Source: DASTCZ01 sp963704455
GTDB lineage: Bacteria; Acidobacteriota; Terriglobia; Acidiferrales; UBA7541
NCBI GenBank assembly: GCA_963704455.1
Contig: OY969905.1
Span: forward strand, 3,348,001 to 3,412,000
Length of the DNA stretch: 64,000 nucleotides
Reading direction: 5' to 3'
The translations under genes were made by a program, and so were the position numbers. Below are positions 51,910-61,356 of the stretch, piece after piece; the first letter of the stretch is position 1; every line of letters starts with the position of its first letter. Under the pieces are notes generated by a model, which searched no databases, was not told the DNA's origin, and saw only the letters and a program-made list of their open reading frames with translations.

Positions 51910-52806
51910 CTAGCTGCCTTCTGCATGACTGCGCGCGGCCACACGCTCAATTTCAGCGTTCATCTCTCCACCCACCAGAAAGGCAAATCCCGTCATATAC
52001 AACCAGAACAAGAGAATCATCACCGCTCCGAGAGAGCCATATATGGTGTTGTAAGTGTCGAAAAAATAGAGATAGATGCGAAAGGCCAGCGACGTAATCA
52101 ACCAAAGGGCGACGCCAAAAACGGAGCCCGGTGTCACCCAGTGCCATCGGCGCCTCGCGAGACAGGGCCCCAAATAGTAGATGAGCGAATATGACAGAAA
52201 TACGAAGAGAATGACGCATGGCCATTGCAGCGTTTTCCACAGAACCATAGTGAAAGCTGCGAGGTGGAGCTTTGTTCCCAGCCAATCCACGCCGTGACCA
52301 CTCAAGAGCACCAAGAACAATGCTGTAATAAGAAGAACGGATATTGAAAGAGTGAGTCCGAGCGCAATTGCTCGGACCCGGAGCCAGGAACGAGTTTCAC
52401 GGGCGCGGTAAGCGAGATTCAGCCCTCCAATCATTGAGCTCGCGCCGCCGGAAGCAAAACAAAGCGCCACCACGAGTCCAATCGACAGCTTCCCACCACC
52501 GGCATTCGCGGCTAACTCCATTGCCGTTTGTTTGACGAGCAGGAAAGCCCTGTGCGGAAGGAAATCCGCGAAATAAGAAAGCAGATAGGTCTGCAATTCG
52601 GAACTTCGCGAAGCAAAGAGACCGATCAAGGTAAGCAAGAAAAGAATTAGTGGAAAGAGAGCAAACAAGAAATCAAACGCCAATTCAGACGCGCGCCCGA
52701 TGAAATTATCTTCGCGAACATTATGAATCACACGGGCGGCAAGTTGCTGTGGGCTTAGGCCGCCGAGCCACCACAGTGATTCGGCTTGTTGGCGCTTTGA
52801 GGGCAT
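51910..52806 (-). CDS. YihY/UPF0761-family membrane protein
   Basis: 298 residues from the ATG at 52,806. Six membrane helices (about 40-65, 95-115, 145-170, 185-205, 215-240, 250-280) in the order of the YihY/virulence-factor BrkB family: ASELAFDFLFALFPLILFLL near the start, a middle GGLNLAYRARETRSWLRVR and VTPGSVFGVALWLITSLAFR then AVMILLFWLYMTGFAFLVGGEMNAEIE at the end. Formerly misnamed RNase BN. Function unknown; envelope transport is suspected. Confidence 0.92.
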   Translation of the reverse strand: MPSKRQQAESLWWLGGLSPQQLAARVIHNVREDNFIGRASELAFDFLFALFPLILFLLTLIGLFASRSSELQTYLLSYFADFLPHRAFLLVKQTAMELAANAGGGKLSIGLVVALCFASGGASSMIGGLNLAYRARETRSWLRVRAIALGLTLSISVLLITALFLVLLSGHGVDWLGTKLHLAAFTMVLWKTLQWPCVILFVFLSYSLIYYLGPCLARRRWHWVTPGSVFGVALWLITSLAFRIYLYFFDTYNTIYGSLGAVMILLFWLYMTGFAFLVGGEMNAEIERVAARSHAEGS

Positions 52807-52932
52807 GGAGGATGCCTTCTGGGCAGTCGGCAAAGTTTTCAGGGCGCAATTCTACCGCAAACATATCAAGGAATCTTAGATGCAGAGACTGTCCGCTCGA
52901 AAAACGGAATCCCTGCGAATTTGATTACAGAT

Positions 52933-53547
52933 TCACTTCTCGGACTTGGCGGGGTTCAGGACGCGGGCTTTCAGGCGCGCGCGGCCATTTTCGATGGAAA
53001 CGACGAATTCCACTTTTCCGTCGCTAGACTTGTTCTGGAGTTCGTGCGCCTTGCGGCGAAGGAATTCCTGAAACGCATCGGCGGTCAGTTCGCGTGTGCT
53101 TTCTCCCGCTGTCTCTTTGGCGTCGCGGAAGGCATCATAAAGTTTCTTCGTCTTCGCGCGTTCCCGAAGGGGGTCCTGGGACGGAACAAATGCAGCCACC
53201 GCGGTTTCGCGGGAGGCGGCAGGCTTCCGCGCGGCGCGTCCCGCTGCAATCTCCTTGGCGGCGGCTCCGAAGTGGCGAACCTCTGTGCCTTCTTCTTTCT
53301 GTTTCATCCGCTTGCGAAAGATGAGACGGTATTTGGCGTAAGCCTGCGTCAAACCGTTGAAGCGGAACCTCTGGGCGAAATTCATCTGCGCGCCGCGCTC
53401 GCCGTAGCGCTTCACGGTTTGTTCGATGCGCCACTCAATATCGGTGGGAGGGCGCGAGCGGCCTCCGCCGAAATACTGCTCATATTCAATTTTAAATTGC
53501 CTGACGTCCTTCTCCATCTGTGTCAGGTCTTCTTCAATGGTGGCCAT
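52933..53547 (-). CDS. MXAN_5187-C-like protein
   Basis: 204 residues, soluble. The first 90 residues (DLTQMEKDVRQFKIEYEQYF, GGGRSRPPTDIEWRIEQTVK, MNFAQRFRFNGLTQAYAKYR) match the pattern of the MXAN_5187 C-terminal family, known from Myxococcota and Acidobacteriota; the rest is charged and probably disordered with a helical DAFQEFLRRKAHELQNKS. Function unknown. It diverges from selA. Confidence 0.75.
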   Translation of the reverse strand: MATIEEDLTQMEKDVRQFKIEYEQYFGGGRSRPPTDIEWRIEQTVKRYGERGAQMNFAQRFRFNGLTQAYAKYRLIFRKRMKQKEEGTEVRHFGAAAKEIAAGRAARKPAASRETAVAAFVPSQDPLRERAKTKKLYDAFRDAKETAGESTRELTADAFQEFLRRKAHELQNKSSDGKVEFVVSIENGRARLKARVLNPAKSEK

Positions 53548-53658
53548 GGCGTCGAGAAAAGTGTCCGCAATGAGCCTAGCGGCGGAAATGACCGGGCGTC
53601 AATGAAACTGCGGTACCAGCGTGACGCACCGGGCAACTTATGCTGAAATAGCGCCACT

Positions 53659-55140
53659 ATGAAACGGGCGGCTGCCACTAAGCGGGCAAGTGAGTTGCTG
53701 CGTCACATCCCATCTGTGGACGAGTTAATGACCTCGCCCACGCTGGCTGATTTGTCCACTCGCGTGAACAGGAACCTGGTAGTTGAGTGCGCGCGGGGCG
53801 TGCTGGCGGCGCTTCGGGAGCGGATTGGCGCGTCGGAATCGGGCGGCGGCGCGGCGGCTGAGATTTCAATTGAAGAATTGGCACGCGAGATCGCCGCGGA
53901 AGTCGAAGCACTGCTTGCGCCCTCGCTGCGCGCGGTTATCAATGCGACGGGGGTTGTGTTGCACACAAATCTTGGGCGCGCGCCGCTTTCCCGCGAAGCC
54001 GTTGAGCGGATAGGCGCTACGGTGACGCAGTACTCGAACCTGGAATATGACCTTGCACGAGGGGAGCGGGGCACGCGCGACGTTCACACGGCGCGGTTGA
54101 TGGCGCGGTTGGCGGGCGCCGAAGCGGCGATCGTCGTTAATAACAACGCGGCGGCAGTATTCCTTGTGCTGGCGGCTCTGGCGAAGGGCGGAGAAGTTAT
54201 CGTTTCGCGCGGCGAGCTGATCGAGATTGGCGACGGCTTCCGCATCCCGGACATAATGGCGGAAAGCGGCGCAGTGCTGCGCGAAGTCGGCACGACAAAC
54301 CGCACGCGGCTTGCCGACTACGAGCGCGCCATCAACGAGCGCACGCGGCTGTTGCTACGCGTGCACCGGTCGAATTTCCGCGTGGAAGGATTTACGGCGC
54401 AACCCGCGCTCGGCGAATTGGTTGAGTTGGGCCGGCGCGCATCCGTGCCCGTTTATGAAGACCTCGGTTCGGGATGCCTCGTGGATCTCTCGGCCAACGG
54501 CATCGGCGAGCCGGTTGTCCGCGAAAGTATTGCGGCGGGAGCGTCTGTGGTTTCTTTCAGCGGTGACAAACTCCTTGGCGGGCCGCAGGCCGGAGTGATT
54601 GCAGGGAGCCGCGAATTGGTCGCGCGAATCCGCAGGCATCCGATGTTCCGCGCGTTGCGCGTGGACAAACTCACAATCGCCGCACTTGAGGCGACGCTGC
54701 TGGCATATTTAGGCGGGCCGGGCGCTTCCGGGCATGATGCAATCCCCGCGTTGCGCATGATCCGCGCGGACGCGAAGGAAATCGGCAAGCGCGCGGAACA
54801 ATTTCTGGCGCGGCTTCGCAGCGCGATGTCGGGCGAACCGCCGAAAGAAGCTGCCCAATTCGAGCTGCGCGACGCGGATTCCGTTGTTGGCGGCGGCTCG
54901 ACGCCAGGACAACGTCTGCCAACGCGCGTCATTGTGATTACAAGTCCGCGCTGGTCAGCAACCCAACTTGAAGAAAGATTGCGGTGTCCCGTGCAAGATT
55001 TGGCAAGTGGTCACGCACGCGGAAGTCCCGTCATTGCGCGCATCGAGGAAAATCATCTCGTGCTCGACCTGCGAACTGTATTTCCCGAGCAGGAAGCCGC
55101 GCTGGCCGATGCGCTTGCAACCGCGCTCCGGCCATTATGA
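53659..55140 (+). CDS. selA: L-seryl-tRNA(Sec) selenium transferase
   Basis: 493 residues. PLP enzyme converting seryl-tRNA(Sec) to selenocysteyl-tRNA. N-terminal LRHIPSVDELM, then VINATGVVLHTNLGRAPLS, YSNLEYDLARGERG, the SNFRVEGFT loop, VPVYEDLGSGCLVDLS and the PLP lysine in VVSFSGDKLLGGPQAGVIAG (about residue 300), then HPMFRALRVDKLTIAALEAT. All features are present and the length is normal. selB, selD and the tRNA-Sec are not in the window. Confidence 0.95.
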   Translation: MKRAAATKRASELLRHIPSVDELMTSPTLADLSTRVNRNLVVECARGVLAALRERIGASESGGGAAAEISIEELAREIAAEVEALLAPSLRAVINATGVVLHTNLGRAPLSREAVERIGATVTQYSNLEYDLARGERGTRDVHTARLMARLAGAEAAIVVNNNAAAVFLVLAALAKGGEVIVSRGELIEIGDGFRIPDIMAESGAVLREVGTTNRTRLADYERAINERTRLLLRVHRSNFRVEGFTAQPALGELVELGRRASVPVYEDLGSGCLVDLSANGIGEPVVRESIAAGASVVSFSGDKLLGGPQAGVIAGSRELVARIRRHPMFRALRVDKLTIAALEATLLAYLGGPGASGHDAIPALRMIRADAKEIGKRAEQFLARLRSAMSGEPPKEAAQFELRDADSVVGGGSTPGQRLPTRVIVITSPRWSATQLEERLRCPVQDLASGHARGSPVIARIEENHLVLDLRTVFPEQEAALADALATALRPL

Positions 55141-55230
55141 CCGGGTTCCTTGACTAAACCGAATCCCGCCGCCTAGACTGAACTGTTCCGCGTCCTCGCA
55201 AATTTCCACAAGGTTTCATTGGGAGAATTC

Positions 55231-55854
55231 GTGGGAAAGGTAATCACGGTAGGTGTCACTGGAGCATCGGGAGCGGTGCTGGCGCGCACGGCGTTGCGCA
55301 TGCTCGAATATGACGCGCGTGTCGAGCGCGTGCACCTGGTCGTCACCGAGGCAGGACAGCGCTTACTCGCGCAGGAGCTTGGCGTCCGCCCGGCGGACGC
55401 CAAGCTCCTACCCGCGCTCCTCTCCGGCACGCCTGCGGGCAAAATCGAATTGCTGCCCGACCGCGATATTGGCGCTTCCATCGCCTCCGGCAGCCACCCC
55501 GTAGACGGCATGGTGGTGATTCCGTGCTCGGCGGGAACGCTCGCATCAATTGCCAACGGGACGAGCGAAGACCTGCTCGCGCGCGCCGCGGACGTTTGCC
55601 TGAAGGAGCGCCGCCCGCTCGTGCTCTGTTTGCGCGAGACGCCCCTCAACCGCGTGCATCTGCAAAACATGCTGCGCGCGCAGGAAGCGGGCGCCGTGAT
55701 CATGCCGGTGATCCCGGCGTTTTATTTCGCGCCGCAGACGATTGACGAACTCGTCGAACAGTTTGTTTGCCGCGCGCTTGCCGCCCTGGGCCTGCCGCAG
55801 GAGCAGCAGTATCGCTGGGAAGGCCAGGCCAAGGGCCGCGCGCAAGAAGCTTGA
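55231..55854 (+). CDS. ubiX: UbiX-type flavin prenyltransferase
   Basis: 207 residues from the GTG at 55,231, with GGGAGAATTC upstream; a TTG four codons earlier is less likely. VITVGVTGASGAVLARTALR binds FMN; IPCSAGTLASIANGTSEDLL, ERRPLVLCLRETPLNRVHLQ and AGAVIMPVIPAFYF complete the family pattern. It makes prenylated FMN for a UbiD-type decarboxylase, here probably in menaquinone synthesis together with ubiA and mqnE. An 18-bp perfect inverted repeat is embedded at residues about 48-60. Confidence 0.92.
   Translation: MGKVITVGVTGASGAVLARTALRMLEYDARVERVHLVVTEAGQRLLAQELGVRPADAKLLPALLSGTPAGKIELLPDRDIGASIASGSHPVDGMVVIPCSAGTLASIANGTSEDLLARAADVCLKERRPLVLCLRETPLNRVHLQNMLRAQEAGAVIMPVIPAFYFAPQTIDELVEQFVCRALAALGLPQEQQYRWEGQAKGRAQEA
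55373..55409. repeat. Perfect 18-bp inverted repeat inside ubiX
   Basis: AGGAGCTTGGCGTCCGCC at 55,373-55,390, one base, then its exact reverse complement GGCGGACGCCAAGCTCCT at 55,392-55,409. In frame it encodes QELGVRPADAKLL. The centre GTCCGCC/GGCGGAC is shared with the REP hairpin at 24,065. Confidence 0.85.
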
Positions 55855-55876
55855 ATTCCGCGATGAATTGCCAATC

Positions 55877-56758
55877 ATGAACCGCCTCCGCACCGTGCTC
55901 GAAATGATTAAATTTGAGCACTCCATCTTTGCGCTGCCGTTCGCGCTGACGGGAGCGCTTCTCGCCGCGCGCACCATGCACGCAAACACAGACGCGCCGC
56001 TATGGCCTACCTGGCAGCAAATTGGTTGGATTGTTGTGGCGATGGTCGGCGCGCGGTCATTTGCAATGACAATGAACCGCATTGTGGATTTGCACTACGA
56101 CCGCGAGAATCCGCGCACGCGGGGCCGTGCGCTGGTTACCGGCGCGCTTTCGTTGCCTTTTGCATGGGCGTTTACGATTGTCGCAGCGGCGTTGCTTGTG
56201 GTTGCGGCGTGGAGACTGAATCGCCTCGCCCTCGAACTTTCTCCTGTTGTGTTGGTTGTGCTTTACTTTTATTCCTACACCAAGCGCTTCACTTCAATGT
56301 CGCATATTATTCTCGGTTTTTGCCTTGGGATGTCGCCCGCGGCGGCGTGGATCGCCATTGCCGGTTCGATCGACCTGCGCATGCTGATCCTCTGCGCTGC
56401 GGTCACACTGTGGGTCGGCGGCTTTGACGTCCTCTACGCCTGCCAGGATGTGGACTTCGACAAACGCGCGGGGCTCTTCAGCATCCCGAAGCGCTTCGGC
56501 GTCGCGCGCTCGCTGCTGATTTCGCGCGGGATGCACGTTGTGATGATCGCACTGCTCGCGTGGCTCGCGGCGAGCTTCCATTTGCCGTGGCCCGCGTGGG
56601 CGGGCATCGCCGTCGTCGCCACAATGCTTGTGTGGGAACACTCGCTCGTCTCTGCGAATGACCTCAGCCGCCTGAATGCTGCGTTTTTCACGGTAAACGG
56701 CTATATTAGTGTGTTGTTCTTTCTTTTCTGGGGCGCAGCGGTGTGGGTGTCACGCTAG
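55877..56758 (+). CDS. ubiA: UbiA-family prenyltransferase (menaquinone type)
   Basis: 293 residues from the ATG at 55,877; a frame from 55,742 overlaps ubiX. About eight membrane helices. The two Asp-rich motifs are MTMNRIVDLHYDRENPRTRG and YACQDVDFDKRAGLFSIPKRFG, which bind the polyprenyl diphosphate through Mg. With ubiX upstream and mqnE overlapping downstream it is most likely MqnP, which prenylates the futalosine-pathway ring, rather than a ubiquinone enzyme. Confidence 0.92.
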   Translation: MNRLRTVLEMIKFEHSIFALPFALTGALLAARTMHANTDAPLWPTWQQIGWIVVAMVGARSFAMTMNRIVDLHYDRENPRTRGRALVTGALSLPFAWAFTIVAAALLVVAAWRLNRLALELSPVVLVVLYFYSYTKRFTSMSHIILGFCLGMSPAAAWIAIAGSIDLRMLILCAAVTLWVGGFDVLYACQDVDFDKRAGLFSIPKRFGVARSLLISRGMHVVMIALLAWLAASFHLPWPAWAGIAVVATMLVWEHSLVSANDLSRLNAAFFTVNGYISVLFFLFWGAAVWVSR

Positions 56759-57930
56759 TGGGTAAACTTCAAATCAACGATTCTCGGCTAAAGGCAATCG
56801 CCGACAAGATATTGGCGGGCAAGCGCCTTTCGTTTGCGGACGGCATGGCGCTTTACCGCTCGCCTGACCTGCTCGCTGTGGGCTGGCTCGCGAACCACGT
56901 CCGCGAAGCGCGCCACGGCGATGTTTGCTATTACAACGTCAATCGCCACATCAATCCCACAAATGTTTGCGTCGCCCATTGCCGTCTGTGCGCCTTCGGA
57001 CGCGATCCCGACGCCGCGGGCGCGTACACCTACGCGCTCGAAGAGATCTGGCAGCGCGCCGACGAGGGCGTGCGCGCAGGCGCGACGGAATTCCACATGG
57101 TCGGCGGCCTGCATCCCGACCTGCCGTTTGAATACTTTCTCGACCTGATGCGCGGGCTCAAGCAGCGCTGCCCGCAGGTGCATCTGAAAGCGTTTACGAT
57201 GGTCGAAGTCGGCTACTTCTCGCGCATCGCGAAGCTGAGCGTGCGCGAGGTGTTGGTCGCGCTGAAAAATGCTGGCGTGGATTCCCTTCCCGGCGGTGGC
57301 GCGGAAATTTTCAACCCGCGCGTGCGCAGAGTAATCTGCGACCACAAGACCAGCGGCCGACAGTGGCTGGACATCGCGCGCACCGCGCACCAAGTCGGAT
57401 TGCGCTCGAACGCTACGATGCTTTACGGCCACATTGAAAGCGAAGAAGAGCGCGTCGAGCATTTGCTGTTGCTCCGCGAATTGCAGGACGAAACGCACGG
57501 CTTCGTTGCGTTCATCCCGCTCGCGTTCCATCCGGCGAACACGGCGCTCGCGCACCTGCCCGGCCCGACCGGATTCGATGACCTTCGCGCCATCGCCGTC
57601 TCGCGGCTGCTACTCGATAATTTCGATCATATCAAAGCCTACTGGGTCATGCTCACTCCGCGCATCGCGCAAATCGCGCTGCGCTTCGGCGCCGATGACC
57701 TGGACGGCACCGTTGTCGAAGAAAAAATTTATCACGACGCCGGAGCCAAGACCGCCGAGTTCACTCCGCGCAGCGAACTCGAACGCCTTATTCGCGCCGC
57801 GGGACGCACGCCGGTCGAGCGCGACACTCTCTATCGCCGCGTCGTCCGCACCACGCCGGTGCCGGATTTGCCTCCGGCGCCGGTCGGCTCGGACTTCGTG
57901 CCTTCGACCACGCTCACCCTAAACGTTTAA
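56758..57930 (+). CDS. mqnE: Aminodeoxyfutalosine synthase (radical SAM)
   Basis: 390 residues from the GTG that overlaps the last base of ubiA; a GTG five codons earlier is in the same frame. The iron-sulfur motif is CVAHCRLCAF (CxxxCxxC), then TEFHMVGGLHPDLPFEYF, SLPGGGAEIFNPRVRRVIC and MLYGHIESEEERVEH. MqnE joins 3-(1-carboxyvinyloxy)benzoate with SAM in the futalosine pathway. The motif set fits MqnE better than MqnC, and the latter is the alternative. Confidence 0.92.
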   Translation: MGKLQINDSRLKAIADKILAGKRLSFADGMALYRSPDLLAVGWLANHVREARHGDVCYYNVNRHINPTNVCVAHCRLCAFGRDPDAAGAYTYALEEIWQRADEGVRAGATEFHMVGGLHPDLPFEYFLDLMRGLKQRCPQVHLKAFTMVEVGYFSRIAKLSVREVLVALKNAGVDSLPGGGAEIFNPRVRRVICDHKTSGRQWLDIARTAHQVGLRSNATMLYGHIESEEERVEHLLLLRELQDETHGFVAFIPLAFHPANTALAHLPGPTGFDDLRAIAVSRLLLDNFDHIKAYWVMLTPRIAQIALRFGADDLDGTVVEEKIYHDAGAKTAEFTPRSELERLIRAAGRTPVERDTLYRRVVRTTPVPDLPPAPVGSDFVPSTTLTLNV

Positions 57931-57994
57931 ACGAAACGAATTTGAAGCCGTCAACTCACTCGATTCATCTAAAACCTTCGGGAGGAAAACTCAC

Positions 57995-58438
57995 ATGGTT
58001 CGCAAAGCATCGGCAGTCTGGAAAGGCACACTCAAGGAAGGAAAGGGCGCCATCTCCACCGACAGCGGCGTTCTCTCAAGCACCCAATATTCATTTGCCA
58101 CCCGCTTTGAAAATGGCAAAGGCACAAATCCGGAGGAGCTGATCGCCGCCGCGCACGCCGGATGCTTCACCATGGCGCTTTCTGCGCAACTGAGCGGTGC
58201 GGGCTTCACACCAGAGAGCATTGAGACTAGTGCGGCAGTCACGCTCGACAAACTCGAAGCGGGCTGGACGATTACGAAAGTCCATCTTGACGTGACCGCT
58301 CGCGTGCCCGGCGCGGATCAGGCCGCGTTTGACACCGCCGCGGCGAACGCCAAGTCCGGCTGCCCGATTTCGCGTTTGCTCAAGGCCGAAATCACAATGA
58401 CGGCGAAGCTCATTTCTGAGCGCTCGACCACTGCGTAG
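57995..58438 (+). CDS. OsmC-family peroxiredoxin
   Basis: 147 residues, ATG with GGGAGGAAAACTCAC upstream. The two family cysteines are in AAAHAGCFTMALS (about residue 56) and SGCPISRLL (about 126), and the Arg/Glu residues in the TNPEELIAAAHAGC turn are kept. These proteins reduce organic hydroperoxides. It stands 64 bases after mqnE and may share its transcript. Confidence 0.93.
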   Translation: MVRKASAVWKGTLKEGKGAISTDSGVLSSTQYSFATRFENGKGTNPEELIAAAHAGCFTMALSAQLSGAGFTPESIETSAAVTLDKLEAGWTITKVHLDVTARVPGADQAAFDTAAANAKSGCPISRLLKAEITMTAKLISERSTTA

Positions 58439-58534
58439 CGATTTCAATTAATTGCGATGCGGCTCATGCGGGTCCATCAATAGAGGGCGCACGCCGCGGC
58501 GGGTTGCGCCCCGCGTTTGTTCCAGGGGAAATTC

Positions 58535-59497
58535 ATGAAAGCCATCGTCGTCCACGAATTTGGCGCGCCGGAAGTGTTGAAGTTTGAAGAGACCGCGAAA
58601 CCCACGCCCGGGGCGGGCCAGCTCCTCGTCCGCATCCGCGCCGCAGGAGTGAATCCAGCGGACACTTACATGCGCTCGGGCAATTACGCGCGCAAGCCCG
58701 CGCTGCCCTACACGCCGGGCGTGGACGGCGCGGGAGTCGTGGAAGCCGCGGGCGCGGGCGTCACCGGCTGGAAATCAGGCGACCGCGTTTATCTCGCCGG
58801 CAGCGCTACGGGCACTTACGCCGAATACGCAACCGTGGCTGCAACAGATGCATATCGCCTTCCCGAAAAAATCTCCTTCGCGCAGGGCGCCGCCATCCAT
58901 ATTCCTTACGCGACGGCCTACCGTGCGCTTTTCCAGATGGCGCACGCGCGCCCGAATGATTGGGTGCTCGTACATGGCGCGAGTGGAGGTGTGGGCGTCG
59001 CGGCAGTGCAGTTCGCGCGAGCGGCGGGCATGCGCGTGATCGGCACGGCAGGCACGGATCGGGGCCGCGAACTCGTCTTGCGCGAAGGCGCGCATCATGT
59101 GATTGACCACAGCGCGCCGGATTCCGCCGCGCGCATCCTTGAGCTAACCGGCGGGCGCGGCGCGGACGTCACCCTCGAAATGCTTGCCAACGTGAATCTT
59201 GGCAATGATCTCAGAATGCTCGCGCCACGCGGCCGAGTGGTTGTAATCGGCAGCCGCGGTGAAGTGCAGGTGAATCCGCGCGACTTGATGATGCGCGAGG
59301 GCGCGATCCTTGCCGTCCTGCTGTGGGGCGTTCCCGCGGAGGAAATGGCGATGATTCATGCGGCCATCGGCGCGGGACTTGAGAACGGCACGCTGCGCCC
59401 GATCGTGGGCAAGGAGCTGCCGCTTGCCGAAGCTCCCCGCGCGCACAAAGAAGTCCTCGAGCCCGGCGCTTACGGGAAAATCGTGCTCGTTCCTTAA
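58535..59497 (+). CDS. NADPH:quinone oxidoreductase, zeta-crystallin-like MDR family
   Basis: 320 residues from the ATG at 58,535, with AGGGGAAATTC upstream. N-terminal GroES-like part (VVHEFGAPEVLKFEE, AAGVNPADTYMRSGNY), then the Rossmann domain VLVHGASGGVGVAAVQFARA and VIDHSAPDSAARILELTGGR, without zinc ligands. Members reduce quinones by one electron or enals. Closest to zeta-crystallin (CRYZ) and QOR. Confidence 0.92.
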   Translation: MKAIVVHEFGAPEVLKFEETAKPTPGAGQLLVRIRAAGVNPADTYMRSGNYARKPALPYTPGVDGAGVVEAAGAGVTGWKSGDRVYLAGSATGTYAEYATVAATDAYRLPEKISFAQGAAIHIPYATAYRALFQMAHARPNDWVLVHGASGGVGVAAVQFARAAGMRVIGTAGTDRGRELVLREGAHHVIDHSAPDSAARILELTGGRGADVTLEMLANVNLGNDLRMLAPRGRVVVIGSRGEVQVNPRDLMMREGAILAVLLWGVPAEEMAMIHAAIGAGLENGTLRPIVGKELPLAEAPRAHKEVLEPGAYGKIVLVP

Positions 59498-59690
59498 GCG
59501 CGGCAGGCGCCTGGAGGCGCTAGGAGCCCGACTCCCTTTCGCAAGCCGCAAGTCGTTGACTTGCCCTCGCAACACCATATAATTGTCACTTCGGCAACGT
59601 CCCCAGTCCCTTCCAGCGAGCGTCGCGCCCGCTGGCCGCCGACGCAGGAAAGACCGTTGAAAAATAGAGCCAATTTCAGGTAGCTGAACC

Positions 59691-61334
59691 GTGTGGAACC
59701 TTTCCAGCCTCGCAATAATTCTCTTGTCGGTCCAGAACCCTTTTTCGGGTTACTGGCACCGCCAGACCGATCCGCACACCAATCCATTTCGCGGGCTTTA
59801 CCAGCTCAATGGGTTCGACCTCGCCGTGATGATCCCTTACTTTATTGTGCTTTTCGTTCTGGCGATGTACGGCCTGCACCGCTACTTTCTGGTCTACTAC
59901 TATTACAAATACCGCAGGAACATTCCGGGCCCGCCACCGGAAGTCACGGAATGGCCTCGCGTCACCGTGCAGCTTCCGATTTTCAATGAGCGCTACGTGA
60001 TCGAGCGGCTTGTCGAAGCCGTTTCTCGCTTCGATTACCCGCACGAATTGCTTGATGTGCAGGTTCTCGACGATTCGACCGATGAAACGCGGGAAGTCGC
60101 GCGCGCGTGCGTCGAACGGTTCCAGGCGCTCGGCATGCCCATTCATTACATTCACCGCACGAACCGCGAAGGCTACAAGGCCGGCGCTCTCGCCGAAGGG
60201 TTGAAGACGGCAAAGGGGGAGTTCGTCGCCATCTTTGACGCCGACTTTATTCCCTCACCCGATTTCTTGCGGCGCACGGTACCGTACTTCGCGGATGCGA
60301 AGATCGCCATGGTGCAGGGACGCTGGACGTACTTGAATGCGGACTATTCTCTTCTCACCGAGGTCGAGCACATCCTGCTCGACGGCCATTTCATCATCGA
60401 GCATGGAGCGCGCTCACGCCGCGGGGATTTCTTCAACTTCAACGGCACCGCCGGGATCTGGCGGCGCACCGTGATTGACGATGCCGGCGGCTGGCAGCAC
60501 GATACGCTCACAGAGGACACAGACCTCTCCTATCGCGCGCAGCTTCGCGGCTGGCAATTTCTTTATTTGCCGGAAGTTGAATGCGCCTCCGAGCTGCCTG
60601 TCGAGATGAACTCCTTCAAATCGCAACAGGCGCGATGGGCCAAGGGGTTGATGCAGACGGCGAAGAAAATCCTGCCGCGAATGTGGCATTCGGATGAGCC
60701 CTGGCACGTGAAGGCCGAAGCGTTCTTCCACCTTACGGCGAACATCAGCTATCCGCTGATGATCGTGCTCTCGACTCTGCTGCTGCCGGCGATGGTCGTG
60801 CGGTTTTATCAGGGCACATTTCAGATGCTGGTGATTGACCTGCCGCTGTTCCTAGCCTCCACGTGCTCCATCTCCAGCTTTTACTTGATCGCGCAGCGCA
60901 ATCTCCATCCCAAGACCTGGACGCGCGCCATTCTGTTCATGCCGTTTGTGATGGCCACGGGTATCGGAATCTCTGTGCGAAACGCGGTCGCCGTGGTCGA
61001 AGCGCTCTTTGGCAAGCAATCGGAATTTGCGCGCACGCCGAAATACAACATCGCGGGGCAGAAGGGCAGCTGGCAGAAGAAGTCTTATCGCAATCGCTCG
61101 GGAGTGCTGCCTTACATCGAAATCTTTCTCGGGTTCTATTTCGCGGCCACCATCGTTTACGCCTTCCAGAATCAGAACTACGCGACGATTCCATTCTTGC
61201 TGCTATTTGTTTGGGGCTACCTTTATACCGGCTTCATGTCGCTCGGCCAGTCCTGGATCGAGCGGATTCGATTCGGAGCCATTCGCACGCCCGCCGAAGC
61301 GCGTCCCGCCGCCTCTGGCGCGCCGGGCTTTTGA
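59691..61334 (+). CDS. Processive family-2 glycosyltransferase, cellulose-synthase-like
   Basis: 547 residues, GTG start with a weak AGGTAG upstream. Two N-terminal helices (about 3-20, 43-70), cytoplasmic GT-A domain with TVQLPIFNERYVIERLVEA, LDDSTDET, FDADFIPSPDF (DxD), TEDTDLSYRAQLRGW (catalytic Asp) and QQARWAKG (QxxRW), then four or more C-terminal helices. The arrangement is that of CslA/mannan-, hyaluronan- or cellulose-type synthases, which build and export a polysaccharide. No BcsB or PilZ part is present; the substrate is unknown. Confidence 0.9.
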   Translation: MWNLSSLAIILLSVQNPFSGYWHRQTDPHTNPFRGLYQLNGFDLAVMIPYFIVLFVLAMYGLHRYFLVYYYYKYRRNIPGPPPEVTEWPRVTVQLPIFNERYVIERLVEAVSRFDYPHELLDVQVLDDSTDETREVARACVERFQALGMPIHYIHRTNREGYKAGALAEGLKTAKGEFVAIFDADFIPSPDFLRRTVPYFADAKIAMVQGRWTYLNADYSLLTEVEHILLDGHFIIEHGARSRRGDFFNFNGTAGIWRRTVIDDAGGWQHDTLTEDTDLSYRAQLRGWQFLYLPEVECASELPVEMNSFKSQQARWAKGLMQTAKKILPRMWHSDEPWHVKAEAFFHLTANISYPLMIVLSTLLLPAMVVRFYQGTFQMLVIDLPLFLASTCSISSFYLIAQRNLHPKTWTRAILFMPFVMATGIGISVRNAVAVVEALFGKQSEFARTPKYNIAGQKGSWQKKSYRNRSGVLPYIEIFLGFYFAATIVYAFQNQNYATIPFLLLFVWGYLYTGFMSLGQSWIERIRFGAIRTPAEARPAASGAPGF

Positions 61335-61356
61335 TCTTTCATTCCTTCTTCCTCGA

